Shown here piece after piece: positions 17,405 through 26,390 of a DNA stretch of 64,000 nt. A program made the position numbers and the translations under genes. Each line of letters opens with the position of its first letter. Within the stretch, counting starts at the first letter, position 1. The notes below the pieces were generated by a model. It had not been told where the DNA came from, did no database searches, and saw only the letters and a list, made by a program, of their open reading frames with translations. Source of the stretch: Hyphomicrobiaceae bacterium (GTDB lineage Bacteria; Pseudomonadota; Alphaproteobacteria; Rhizobiales; Hyphomicrobiaceae); contig JALHOW010000011.1 of NCBI GenBank assembly GCA_022842785.1, positions 58,540-122,539 of the forward strand. Reading direction: 5' to 3'.

Positions 17405-18478
17405 TCAGGAGCCTTGTGGCCGGACGGTTTGCCCGGCGCTCAGCAGATTGCCGCCCTCGAAGATGACCTTGTCGCCCGCCTTGAGCTTTGCGTCGACCAT
17501 CACCTGATCGCCCGTACGCGAGATGATCGCGATGTCGACGCGCTCGACGGCGTTGTTCGAGGCCAGACGCCATACGAACGCGCCGCGACGGTCCCATTGC
17601 ACGGCGAGGCCGGGAACCTTCGGCGCATTTTGCCCGGTGATATGAACGCTTATCGAGAAGGTCGAGCCGGGAATGAGCACGAGTGTTGGATTGGGGATCG
17701 CAGCGCGTACAGCGAGCGTGCGCGAATCCGGATCGATACGCGTTCCAACCGCATCGATGGCGCCTTCGTAGACCTCGCCGGCGCGCGTGACCAAGCTCGC
17801 GCGGACTGGCATGCCGGCCTTCATCATCGGTGCGACCGACTCCGGCACGGTGAATTCGACAAGAATTGCTGTGCGATCGTCGAGTGTGGCGATCGGCGTT
17901 CCAGCGCCAATGTAGTCGCCGATCTGAAGGTTCGTGAGACCCACGATGCCTTCGAAGGGCGCGCGGATGGTCATTCGATCGAGTTCCTCGCGGGCACGGC
18001 GCAGGGCGGCATCGGCAACTTTTAAAGCCGTATCGGCCTCGGCGCGCGCCACGCGGGTCACGACGCCCTCATTGAGCTGTTTGAGGCGGTCGACGGCATC
18101 GGCCGCCTGGGCGCGCTGAGCTTCGGCGGTCTCGACGGCGATCTTCTCGGTCTCGGCGTGAAGTTGCACGAGTGGCTGGTTCGCCTCGACCGTCTTGCCG
18201 CCTTCGAAAAGCACTTTCTCGACGACGCCGGCGTGCCGTGTGGCGACGGTGACCTGGCGGCGTGCGCGGCCGGAGCCGACGGCTGCCACGCGGTCTCTGA
18301 TCGGGATGATCTCCACTTCCGCGAGCGTCACCGGAGGCGGGCCGCTGGCGCCGCCCCCGCGACGTTGCGCATCCGCGGCGCTCGTCGTCAGCATGAGGAA
18401 GCTGCACGCGGCTGCCAACATCACTGCGATGATAGTCGGTGTGGCGGTGTTCGATATCGGCAGCATTCGGCACGTCAT
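17405..18478 (-). CDS. RND efflux periplasmic adaptor (membrane fusion protein)
   Basis: A 357-residue exported protein with a signal peptide (IIAVMLAAACSFLMLTTSAADAQ). It shows the adaptor layout: first lipoyl half VATRHAGVVEKVLFEGGKTV, coiled-coil hairpin at about 105-150 rich in A, E and R, second lipoyl half RAPFEGIVGLTNLQIGDYIG, then the beta barrel (ILVEFTVPESVAPMMKAG). It links the RND permease gene downstream with an outer-membrane channel. Same strand, same probable operon. Confidence 0.88.
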   Translation of the reverse strand: MTCRMLPISNTATPTIIAVMLAAACSFLMLTTSAADAQRRGGGASGPPPVTLAEVEIIPIRDRVAAVGSGRARRQVTVATRHAGVVEKVLFEGGKTVEANQPLVQLHAETEKIAVETAEAQRAQAADAVDRLKQLNEGVVTRVARAEADTALKVADAALRRAREELDRMTIRAPFEGIVGLTNLQIGDYIGAGTPIATLDDRTAILVEFTVPESVAPMMKAGMPVRASLVTRAGEVYEGAIDAVGTRIDPDSRTLAVRAAIPNPTLVLIPGSTFSISVHITGQNAPKVPGLAVQWDRRGAFVWRLASNNAVERVDIAIISRTGDQVMVDAKLKAGDKVIFEGGNLLSAGQTVRPQGS

Positions 18479-18886
18479 GGTCCGGTCCCTCGAATGTGAA
18501 GCCGCGCCGCTGCCCGATCATCGGCGCGCTTGGTCTGCCCCGCGCGACTATACGAACTGAGAACGCGCCGATCACCCGTATCCGTCGCACCATCGGAGGA
18601 ACGGGCCTTGGATGTGTGTCGCGACGGGCGCGCACGCCGTAGGTCGGACAACCAAGATCAAGGAAAGACTGACGATTTTTCCTATGTTGCCGGGTTGACT
18701 CATCGCCGGGCCGCTGGCATTAGGGCCAAATCATCGCCGTCGCGGACGAGAGCCCCCATAAGATTCCGCCGCAACCGTCGTGCCCCGTCCTTCGGGGCCG
18801 GTGATGTGTCACATCGCGATGCAGCCGACGGGCTGCAACCGCCCCGTAAATGCTGAGCCTAGGTTTTCGCTTCAGGAGGCGACGCC
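18479..18886 (+). other. Divergent intergenic region without a gene
   Basis: About 400 bases between the divergent adaptor and dehydrogenase genes. No frame has coding character. The right half carries three short symmetric sequences described separately. The ribosome binding site of the dehydrogenase, AGGAGG, is at about 18873-18878. Confidence 0.6.
18783..18836 (+). promoter_or_regulatory. Cluster of three palindromes upstream of the dehydrogenase gene
   Basis: Within 54 bases lie CCCCG-N5-CGGGG (18783-18797), the dyad GATGTG-T-CACATC (18803-18815) and GCAGCC-N4-GGCTGC (18821-18836). The middle one looks like a binding site for a dimeric regulator; the outer ones could fold in mRNA. No regulator gene is adjacent. 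The function is inferred from symmetry only. Confidence 0.4.
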
Positions 18887-19963
18887 ATGAAGACGTATTC
18901 GATCGCAGCCATCCCTGGCGACGGCATCGGGAAGGAGGTCATCGCGGCCGGCCTCAAGGTGCTGGAGGCGCTCGCGGCGCGCGACGGCGGCTTCAAGCTC
19001 GTAGTCAGTTCCTACGATTGGGGCTCGGACTATTATCGCAAGCACGGCCGTATGATGCCCGATGATGGACTCGCGGCGATCCGCGATGCCGATGCCATTT
19101 TCTTCGGCGCAGTGGGCGCGCCCGATGTGCCCGATCACATCACGCTCTGGGGCCTCCGGCTCGCGATCTGCCAGCCGTTCGACCAGTACGCCAATGTCCG
19201 CCCGACGCGCATTCTTCCTGGCATCGCGAGCCCGCTCGTCGGCGTCACGGCGAAAGATCTGGATTGGGTCATCGTTCGCGAGAACTCGGAAGGCGAGTAC
19301 GCGGGTGTCGGCGGGCGTGCGCACCGCGGACTGCCGGAGGAAGTAGCGACCGACGTGTCCGTGTTCACGCGCGTTGGCGTCGAGCGCATCATGCGCTTTG
19401 CCTTCAAGCTCGCGCAGTCGCGGTCGAGGAAGCTCCTCACCGTCGTGACCAAGTCCAATGCTCAGCGGCACGGCATGGTCATGTGGGATGAGATCGCGGC
19501 CGAGGTGGCGAAGGACTTCCCCGACGTCACGACCGACAAGATGCTCGTCGATGCCATGACCGTGCGCATGACATTGAAGCCCGGCTCGCTGGATACGATC
19601 GTCGCGACCAACCTGCACGCCGACATCCTCTCCGATCTCGCCTCCGCGCTTTCCGGCTCGATCGGTGTCGCGCCGACCGCGAACATCAATCCGGAGCGGC
19701 GCGCGCCCTCCATGTTCGAGCCCATCCATGGCTCGGCTTTCGACATCACGGGCAAGGGTATCGCCAACCCGATCGGCACGTTCTGGTCGGCTGTCATGAT
19801 GCTCGAGCACCTCGGCGAGAATGCTGCAGCGCAGCGCCTGATGCGGGCGATCGAGCGGGTCACGGCCAACCCGGATCTGCATACGCCCGATCTCGGCGGC
19901 CGGGCGACGACTGACGCTGTGACCGACGGCATCTGCGCAGTACTGCGCGCTGATAACTCTTAA
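18887..19963 (+). CDS. Tartrate/D-malate dehydrogenase family enzyme
   Basis: A 358-residue member of the isocitrate/isopropylmalate dehydrogenase superfamily, of the tartrate dehydrogenase/decarboxylase subgroup. Marks: IAAIPGDGIGKEV (N terminus), WGLRLAICQPFDQYANVRPT, VIVRENSEGEYAGVGG, the conserved lysine in VVTKSNAQRHG, metal-binding aspartates in DAMTVRM and NLHADILSDL, and EPIHGSAFDI. It oxidises (and may decarboxylate) 2-hydroxy acids with NAD and a divalent metal. The TAXI-TRAP importer downstream suggests that it works on an imported hydroxy-dicarboxylic acid; that link is inference. Confidence 0.85.
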   Translation: MKTYSIAAIPGDGIGKEVIAAGLKVLEALAARDGGFKLVVSSYDWGSDYYRKHGRMMPDDGLAAIRDADAIFFGAVGAPDVPDHITLWGLRLAICQPFDQYANVRPTRILPGIASPLVGVTAKDLDWVIVRENSEGEYAGVGGRAHRGLPEEVATDVSVFTRVGVERIMRFAFKLAQSRSRKLLTVVTKSNAQRHGMVMWDEIAAEVAKDFPDVTTDKMLVDAMTVRMTLKPGSLDTIVATNLHADILSDLASALSGSIGVAPTANINPERRAPSMFEPIHGSAFDITGKGIANPIGTFWSAVMMLEHLGENAAAQRLMRAIERVTANPDLHTPDLGGRATTDAVTDGICAVLRADNS

Positions 19964-20132
19964 TTCGACGAGAGAGGCGACATCGCCGATCAAGGTCGCT
20001 ATTAGGAGCTTAGTGAGTACAAATCGTCCGCCGGGAGCGGATGAAGTGCTCCAAGAAAAAGCAGATGGCGCGGGCAAAAACCGCGGTCGAAGGGATCAAA
20101 CTGAGTTCAACGTCCAGAGGATAACGAGAGAT

Positions 20133-21125
20133 ATGCGGAATAAACTGACGAAGCTTTTGGCGCTGCCTGTGGCCCTTTTTGGCCTGTCCGTCGGCGCGCA
20201 GGCCCAGACGCCTGACCCAAGCTGGCCCCAGAACCTGACGCTCGGGACCGCGTCGGTGGGTGGCACGTACTTCGTCTATGGCCAGGTCTGGGCTTCGATG
20301 GTCAATGGCAAGATTGGCACGAAGATCAGCACCCAGCAGACGCAGGGTCCAAACCAGAACATCATCCTCACCGATAGCAAGCAGATCGACTTCGGCATGA
20401 CGACCATGGGCGTCGCGCTGCAGGCTTGGACCGGTGAGGGCGCGTGGACGAAGGGCACGAAGTACAACAACATTCGGGCGATCTTCCCGATGTACGACAC
20501 GCCTTTCCACTTCATCACGCTCGAGAAGAACCCGATCAAGGCTGTCGCTGACATCGCCGGCAAGCGCGCTGGCGTCGGCCCACGCGCCGGCACCTGCGGC
20601 ACCTACTTCCCGATGATGTTCGACACGCTCGGCATCAAGGCCACTGTCCGCAACGGCCAGGGCTCCGATATGGCTGCTAACCTGCAGGACGGCCTGATCG
20701 ACGTGTTCCCGTTCTGCGCGGGCGTGCCGATCTCGTCCTACTCGGAGCTGGAGACCACCAACAAGGTGCGCTTCTTCACCTTCACGGCTGACGAGCTCGC
20801 CAAGCTGAAGAAGGCGATGCCCGAGCTTTCCGACTCGACGATCCCGGCTGGCACCTACAAGCAGCAGACCGAGGATCACAAGACGGTCGGCGTCTACAAC
20901 TTCGCGATTGCGCACAAGGATGTCCCGGACAGCCTCGTCTATGCCGTCGTCAAGGCCGTGCTCGAGAACAATCCCGAGATGGTCAAGGGCCACGCGGCGT
21001 CGAAGGAAACGCTGACGGAGAACTGGGACCGCAACACGTTCCTCCCCTTCCACCCGGGTGCTGTGAAGTACTTCCAGGAGAAGGGCATCAAGCTCCCCGA
21101 AAAGCTGCTGCCGCCCAAGGGTTGA
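20133..21125 (+). CDS. TAXI-family TRAP transporter substrate-binding protein
   Basis: A 330-residue periplasmic protein. The start at 20133 gives a clean signal peptide (MRNKLTKLLALPVALFGLSV, then GAQAQ); the frame is open 120 bases further upstream, but this would place the signal peptide inside. TAXI marks: LTLGTASVGGTYFVYGQVWA, STQQTQGPNQNIILTDS, FGMTTMGVALQAW, GKRAGVGPRAGTCGTYFPMM. It captures a small organic acid and delivers it to the membrane component encoded downstream. A hairpin separates the two genes. Confidence 0.88.
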   Translation: MRNKLTKLLALPVALFGLSVGAQAQTPDPSWPQNLTLGTASVGGTYFVYGQVWASMVNGKIGTKISTQQTQGPNQNIILTDSKQIDFGMTTMGVALQAWTGEGAWTKGTKYNNIRAIFPMYDTPFHFITLEKNPIKAVADIAGKRAGVGPRAGTCGTYFPMMFDTLGIKATVRNGQGSDMAANLQDGLIDVFPFCAGVPISSYSELETTNKVRFFTFTADELAKLKKAMPELSDSTIPAGTYKQQTEDHKTVGVYNFAIAHKDVPDSLVYAVVKAVLENNPEMVKGHAASKETLTENWDRNTFLPFHPGAVKYFQEKGIKLPEKLLPPKG

Positions 21126-21147
21126 GGGCTGCGTGACGTAGTATTGG

Positions 21148-21174
21148 ACGGGTCGTGGCGCTGCCACGGCCCGT
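21148..21174 (+). terminator. Hairpin between binding-protein and permease genes
   Basis: A 12-bp stem (ACGGGTCGTGGC pairing with GCCACGGCCCGT, one G-T pair) closed by the loop GCT. No T-run follows. It probably protects the 3' end of the binding-protein mRNA or weakens read-through, giving more binding protein than permease. Confidence 0.6.
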
Positions 21175-21227
21175 TCGGCTATCCGATGACCAAACGATAA
21201 AGCATTCGAGCCAAAGGGGCAGGCGCC

Positions 21228-23366
21228 GTGAGCACGAACATCAAGGATGCAGATCTCGAGGTGAAGGCTCCTGTCACCGACGAGGAGTTCATCGGCACCC
21301 GGCGCGTTCTGCGGAGTTGGGAGCTGAAGCTCGTCGCCGTACTCTGCGTCGCCTTTACGGTGTTCCACCTCTTCGTGCTCAACGTCTATTCGCTCGAGCC
21401 GCTGCTCTTCCGTGCCATCCACGTTGGCTGGGGTCTCGCAATCGGCTTTCTGATCTCGGCGCCATTCGCGCGCGCAGGAGCGGACGGCGTTCCCTGGTAC
21501 GATTGGATCCTCTCGATCGCGTCGGCCGCTACCGCGGTCTACATATGGTGGGAGCTCGACGGCCTTCTCTTCCGCGCTGGCGCACAGTTTACGCCAGGAG
21601 ACATTATCGTCGGTGTCACAGGCACGTTCCTGGTGCTTGAGATTTCGCGGCGCATGACCGGTCTCGCGCTGCCGATCATTGCCGGCGTCTTCATCCTCTA
21701 CTGTTTTGTCGGCCCCTGGATGCCGGGCGTTCTGCGCCACAACGGCTTCGCGATCGACCGCTTCTTCACGTATATTTTCAGCGAGTACGGCATCTTCGGT
21801 GTCACGACGCAGGTCTCGTCGACCTACATCATTCTGTTCGTGACGTTTGCCGCCTTCCTGCAGGTCTCGAAGGCCGGCGACTACATCAACGACGCGAGCA
21901 ATGCGCTCTTCGGCTGGGCACGCGGCGGTCCGGCAAAGGCGTGCGTTGCCTCGGGTGTTGCATTCGGTGCGATCTCGGGTTCGGCCGTGGCGAACGTCGT
22001 CGCCTCGGGCATGGTTACGATCCCGATGATGCGTCGCGTCGGTTATGATCGCCCGACCGCCGCTGCGATCGAGGCGACATCATCGACGGGTGGCCAGATC
22101 ACGCCGCCGGTGCTCGGTGCCGGCGCGTTCCTCATGGCCGAGATCACGGGTATTCCCTACACGACGATCGCTCTTGCAGCGGTCATTCCCTGCATCCTGT
22201 TCTACATCGCCTGCTGGATCCACGTGGATTTGAATGCAATCCGCCTTGGTGTGAAAGGTCTGCCGTTCTCTGAACTGCCGGCCATCAAGGCGATCCTGCC
22301 GCGTGCCTACTTGCTGGCGCCCATATTCGTGCTGGTCTGGGTACTGCTCGATGGCTATTCGCCCTTCCGTGCAGGTTCGCTCGGCATCCTGACGGCATTG
22401 ATCTGCGGCGCCATCGCCGTCTGGTTCAAAGATTTCGATGAGAAGGGCAATGTCAGTACCGCGGGCTCGGAGACGATTGCCACGATGATGGCGGCGGCGG
22501 TTATGCGCTTCATCGTGATGGCGGCCCTCGGCTTTGGCATGATGGCGCTGATCATGAATGTGCTGCCGAACTTGCCGGGCTATTTCGGCATTACCGGTGC
22601 GATCGCGGTGATTGCGTTTGCGGCACTCCTGTTCGGCTGGCGGCGTACACTCGAGTCGCTCGAGAAGGCAGCGCGTGACAGCATCCAGCTCGTGGCCGTG
22701 TGTGCCTGCGCCGGCATTATCGTCGGCGTCGTGGCTCTTACGGGCGTCGGCGGTCGCTTCTCCGAGCTTATTCTGGGTATCGCAGGCGCGAGCCACTTCG
22801 TGGCGATGATCTTTGGAGCCTTGATCGCTCTCATTCTCGGCATGGGTATGCCGACGACGGCAGCCTACGCGATCGCAGCTGCCGTCATCGCTCCTGGTCT
22901 CACCAAGATCGGCGTTGATACGCTTGTCGCGCACATGTTCGTCTTCTACTTTGCGGTCATCTCCTCGATTACGCCACCTGTCGCGTTGGCTTCTTTCGCA
23001 GCGGCGGGTATGGCGCAGGCCGATCCGTGGAAGACATCCTTTATCGCCGTCAAGTTTGGCCTAGCGACGTTCATCATCCCCTTCATGTTCTATCTCTCTC
23101 CCGTTCTGCTCATGCAGGGTGATTGGCCGACGATTATCCAGGCAACGGTCGCAGCAGCGATCGGCGTATGGTTCCTTGCGGGCGCGAGTGAGGGCTGGTT
23201 CGGAGGCCGTCTCGCGGGGCCGCTGCGCGCGGTCATGGCAGTCGCGGCACTTTGCATGATGCACCCTGGAGGCATCACCGACATGATCGGCTTGGGCCTC
23301 GGCGTGCCGATCTACATCTACCAGCGCTTCTTCGGTGGTGGTGGCGGGAAGCCAGCGGTCGCCTGA
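21228..23366 (+). CDS. TRAP transporter fused permease (small plus large subunit)
   Basis: A 712-residue inner-membrane protein with a GTG start behind AAAGGGG. Residues 1-170 hold about four helices (the DctQ-like part); the rest forms the large DctM-like channel. Family marks: GAISGSAVANVVASG, ATSSTGGQITPPVLGAGAFL, LGMGMPTTAAYAIAAAV, ISSITPPVALASFAAAG. The fusion is typical of TAXI-type TRAP systems. It imports the ligand with a sodium or proton gradient. Its TGA stop is followed at once by the stop codon of the convergent exporter gene. Confidence 0.9.
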   Translation: MSTNIKDADLEVKAPVTDEEFIGTRRVLRSWELKLVAVLCVAFTVFHLFVLNVYSLEPLLFRAIHVGWGLAIGFLISAPFARAGADGVPWYDWILSIASAATAVYIWWELDGLLFRAGAQFTPGDIIVGVTGTFLVLEISRRMTGLALPIIAGVFILYCFVGPWMPGVLRHNGFAIDRFFTYIFSEYGIFGVTTQVSSTYIILFVTFAAFLQVSKAGDYINDASNALFGWARGGPAKACVASGVAFGAISGSAVANVVASGMVTIPMMRRVGYDRPTAAAIEATSSTGGQITPPVLGAGAFLMAEITGIPYTTIALAAVIPCILFYIACWIHVDLNAIRLGVKGLPFSELPAIKAILPRAYLLAPIFVLVWVLLDGYSPFRAGSLGILTALICGAIAVWFKDFDEKGNVSTAGSETIATMMAAAVMRFIVMAALGFGMMALIMNVLPNLPGYFGITGAIAVIAFAALLFGWRRTLESLEKAARDSIQLVAVCACAGIIVGVVALTGVGGRFSELILGIAGASHFVAMIFGALIALILGMGMPTTAAYAIAAAVIAPGLTKIGVDTLVAHMFVFYFAVISSITPPVALASFAAAGMAQADPWKTSFIAVKFGLATFIIPFMFYLSPVLLMQGDWPTIIQATVAAAIGVWFLAGASEGWFGGRLAGPLRAVMAVAALCMMHPGGITDMIGLGLGVPIYIYQRFFGGGGGKPAVA

Positions 23367-24134
23367 TCACGACATGAAGTAATCGCGTAGCGACGCGAGC
23401 AGCGTCGCTACGCCGATGACCGCGAGTGTGGCCATCGCCGCGCGGCGGAAGTGGCGCGCGCCGCCATAGGCGAAGTAGCGGCTCCCGAGCAGGATGGAAC
23501 CGCCGTAGATCGGCAGCAGCAGCAGGCCGATCACAATCGCCTTCATCGTGAAAAGACCGAAGTACAAGAGCGGCAATAGCGACGACAGCGAGACCGCCGT
23601 CATGAGTGCGAGCACGTTGCCGCGTTGCTGAGTCGGCGAGCCGGGCCGCGAGAGAATGACGGCAACTACGGGCGGGCCGCCAATGCCGGCTGTGCCCTGT
23701 ACGAGGCCGCCGGCAATACCGGCGCCGATGAGAACGGGGCGGCCGACCTGCTGCTCGAGCTTCCAGCCGCGCATGAGCATGGCGACCATGATCACGACGA
23801 GCGCGGAGATGACGACTTTCATCAAGGCCGGGCTGACGCTCACCAGGATCCAGGTGCCGAGCGGCGCGCTCAGCAGAATGGCGAGCGAGATCGGCACCAC
23901 GATGGGGCGTTCGGATGTACGGATGGCGTCGGGCAGGAGCTGGAGCAGCGTTGGAATGCCGACGACGCTCATGGCGGCGACGGCCAGACGCGGCTCATAG
24001 GCGAGGCTGAGCACAGGGATCGTGACCAGCGCAGCACCAAAGCCGACAAAGCCGCGCATGAACCCGCCGATGAACGTCGCGAGGCACACGGCGGCAAAGC
24101 GGGCGTCGAGTGGCACCCCGAAGAATTCCGGCAC
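23367..24134 (-). CDS. TauE/SafE-family (TSUP) membrane transporter
   Basis: A 255-residue protein with seven to eight hydrophobic helices. The two family repeats are visible: FIGGFMRGFVGFGAALVTIP (about 22-41) and GGLVQGTAGIGGPPVVAVIL (about 141-160). Such proteins move sulfite, sulfonates or other small anions across the inner membrane. It shares no direction with the TRAP genes but ends against them with no spacer. Confidence 0.85.
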   Translation of the reverse strand: MPEFFGVPLDARFAAVCLATFIGGFMRGFVGFGAALVTIPVLSLAYEPRLAVAAMSVVGIPTLLQLLPDAIRTSERPIVVPISLAILLSAPLGTWILVSVSPALMKVVISALVVIMVAMLMRGWKLEQQVGRPVLIGAGIAGGLVQGTAGIGGPPVVAVILSRPGSPTQQRGNVLALMTAVSLSSLLPLLYFGLFTMKAIVIGLLLLPIYGGSILLGSRYFAYGGARHFRRAAMATLAVIGVATLLASLRDYFMS

Positions 24135-24244
24135 TACGTCCCTCCCGGCCCTGCGCGAGCGCGCATGATGGCGCCTTGCTCGCCTGTTGGCCAGCGCGTC
24201 AGCGGCGAGGGAGATGCGTTAGGCACGCATGAGCGAGACCGGCT

Positions 24245-24880
24245 CTAGGACTTGAGTTCTGCACGCTTCTTGGCGAGGGCGCGGTCGACGAAGCCGAGGC
24301 GATCCTGGCCCCAGTAGATGACGCCGTCGAGCACGAAGGATGGTGCACCGAACACACCGAGCGCCAGAGCTTCGTCGCTGTAGGTGCGGTACAGCTCCTG
24401 CACGCGAGGGCTTTTTTCGGCGGCGACCAGAGCCGTGCCGTCATAGTCGTTCTCGTCCGCGATCTCGCGGCGCACGTCGGGAAGGGCGATGTCGCGCTCC
24501 TCGGCCCATACGGCGCGTAGGATGGCATGCGAGAGCGGGAAGGCATCGAGACCCTGATCCTGCGCCGCGATGACCATCCAGCCGGCATATTTGTTCCAGT
24601 CGGGATCGGCGGGTATCTGGTGCGGATAGTGTCGGGGCTTTAGCACCAGCGGCATCCCGAGATATTCGCTCCAGCGGGCGAGCTCGGCATCGTGGTAAGC
24701 GCGCCGAGGGGCCGGGCGCGTGCGGATGGGCACGCCACCGGTCTTCGGCACGACGGCCTGGAAGTCGTAGGGCTTGAGCAGGAGGCGCACGCGGTGGCGC
24801 CGCACGATGTCTTGAAGCTCGGGGCCGGCGAGATAGGCCCAGGGCGACGACAGACTGTAGTAGCAATGAAGCTCGATCAT
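24245..24880 (-). CDS. DsbA-fold 2-hydroxychromene-2-carboxylate isomerase-like protein
   Basis: A 211-residue cytoplasmic protein with the kappa-class glutathione transferase/isomerase pattern: IELHCYYSLSSPWAYLAGPE (the active-site serine replaces the CxxC of thioredoxin folds), LLKPYDFQAVVPKTGG, and the cis-proline strand GVFGAPSFVLDG. Relatives use glutathione to isomerise aromatic breakdown products. It diverges from the FAD enzyme gene with a 37-base gap, and a shared pathway is plausible but unproven. Confidence 0.8.
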   Translation of the reverse strand: MIELHCYYSLSSPWAYLAGPELQDIVRRHRVRLLLKPYDFQAVVPKTGGVPIRTRPAPRRAYHDAELARWSEYLGMPLVLKPRHYPHQIPADPDWNKYAGWMVIAAQDQGLDAFPLSHAILRAVWAEERDIALPDVRREIADENDYDGTALVAAEKSPRVQELYRTYSDEALALGVFGAPSFVLDGVIYWGQDRLGFVDRALAKKRAELKS

Positions 24881-24917
24881 GGGCGCGCCTCTGGCGTGGA
24901 CGGGAGCGGAGACCAGA

Positions 24918-26387
24918 ATGGCCGAGATCTGGCAGGGCGTGAAGAGCGCGCGCGATGAGAAGGCGCTCGCACGGCAAGCGGAGCGCGTCTGCCATGATCT
25001 CGCAATGTTGAATTATCCGCCGGCCAATTGGGTTCCTGAGGTTGCTGGCCCCGATGGTCGGCCCATGCTCGATGTGCTCGTCGTCGGCGGCGGTATGTGC
25101 GGGCAGACGGCGGCGTTTGCGCTCAAGCGTGAGGGCATTGCCAAGGTGCGCGTGATCGATCGCAATGCGCGCGGCGACGAAGGCCCCTGGGGCACGTACG
25201 CGCGGATGGAAATCCTCCGCTCGCCGAAGCATCTGACAGGGCCTGATCTCGGCATCCCCTCGCTGACATTCCGCGCGTGGTACGAGGCGCAGCACGGCGC
25301 AGAAGATTGGCAGACGCTGTACAAGGTCGGGCGGATCGACTGGCGCGACTATCTCATCTGGGTGCGTGATACAGTCGGCGTCGAGATCGAGAACGGGACG
25401 GACCTCGTCTCGCTTACGCCGGGTGCAGAAGCTGTTCGCGCGACTCTCGAGAGCGCCGCAGGCAGCGAGCACGTGTGGGCACGCAAGGTCGTGCTTGCGG
25501 GCGGTCGCGATGGCGCCGGGGCACTGCGCTTGCCGCAGTTTCCAGGTCTCGAAGGTGCGAGCGCTGAAGCACGCCGGCGCGTGCTGCATTCGACGGACGG
25601 CGTCGAGCCTGGGGACTTCACGGGCAAGCGTGTCGGCGTGTTGGGCGCAGGCGCTTCGGCCTTCGACTGCGCGGCGACGGCACTTGAAGGCGGTGCTGCC
25701 CAAGTCACGATGTTCGTGCGGCGGCCACATATGCCGCAGGTCAACAAATCGAAGGGTGCAAGCTATCCCGGCTTCATGGGCGCGTTCGGGAGTTTGAGTG
25801 ATCCCGATCGCTGGCGGCTGCAGTCATACATCTTCGGCGAGCAGGCGCCGCCGCCGCACGAGTCCGTTCTGCGCTGCGATGTGCATCCGAATTTTGCGAT
25901 CCATTTCTCGGAAGCGTGGACGGATGTCGCGCCGACAGTCGATGGCCTGAGCGCTACGACGACCAAGGGCGGCTATGACTTCGATGCCGTGATCCTCGCG
26001 ACGGGCTTCGAAGTCGATCTGGCGAAGCATCCCCTTCTCGCGCCCTATGCCAACAACATTCTGCTCTGGCGTGATCGCATTCCGCCGGAGGAAGCGGCGA
26101 AGGATGCCGAAAGCGCGCGCCATCCCTATCTCGGCCAAGGTTTCGAGCTGATCGCGCGTGACTCTGGGCGCACACCCGGTCTTGGACGCATTCACATGTT
26201 CAATGTCGGCGCGACCATGAGCCATGCGGCACTCGCCGGCGATATTCCAGGTCTGCAGATCGGCGCGCGGCGTCTTGCGGGCGCCATTCTCAGCGGTCTC
26301 TTTCAGGAAAATCTTCCGGCGCTCGAAGCGCAGATCAGGGCGCACGACGAGCGCGAGCTCGCCCCGACGCGCTATCTCGTGCTCTGA
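24918..26387 (+). CDS. FAD/NAD(P)-binding oxidoreductase, flavin monooxygenase-like
   Basis: A 489-residue protein with two Rossmann motifs: GGGMCG at about 57-62 (FAD) and GAGASA at about 243-248 (NADPH). It also has the late ATGFEVD strand seen in flavin-containing monooxygenases. Start chosen at MAEIWQG behind GGAG; the frame opens 39 bases earlier, inside the start of the divergent gene. Substrate unknown. It converges on tctA with a three-base gap. Confidence 0.75.
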   Translation: MAEIWQGVKSARDEKALARQAERVCHDLAMLNYPPANWVPEVAGPDGRPMLDVLVVGGGMCGQTAAFALKREGIAKVRVIDRNARGDEGPWGTYARMEILRSPKHLTGPDLGIPSLTFRAWYEAQHGAEDWQTLYKVGRIDWRDYLIWVRDTVGVEIENGTDLVSLTPGAEAVRATLESAAGSEHVWARKVVLAGGRDGAGALRLPQFPGLEGASAEARRRVLHSTDGVEPGDFTGKRVGVLGAGASAFDCAATALEGGAAQVTMFVRRPHMPQVNKSKGASYPGFMGAFGSLSDPDRWRLQSYIFGEQAPPPHESVLRCDVHPNFAIHFSEAWTDVAPTVDGLSATTTKGGYDFDAVILATGFEVDLAKHPLLAPYANNILLWRDRIPPEEAAKDAESARHPYLGQGFELIARDSGRTPGLGRIHMFNVGATMSHAALAGDIPGLQIGARRLAGAILSGLFQENLPALEAQIRAHDERELAPTRYLVL

Positions 26388-26390
26388 GAT

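Noticed and set aside
18520..18860. Small genes in the 18.5-18.9 kb gap
   Set aside because: Open frames on both strands are arginine-rich chance frames without ribosome binding sites.
20010..21740. 576-codon minus-strand open frame over the TAXI binding-protein gene
   Set aside because: Antisense to a clearly recognised gene; composition typical of an antisense frame.
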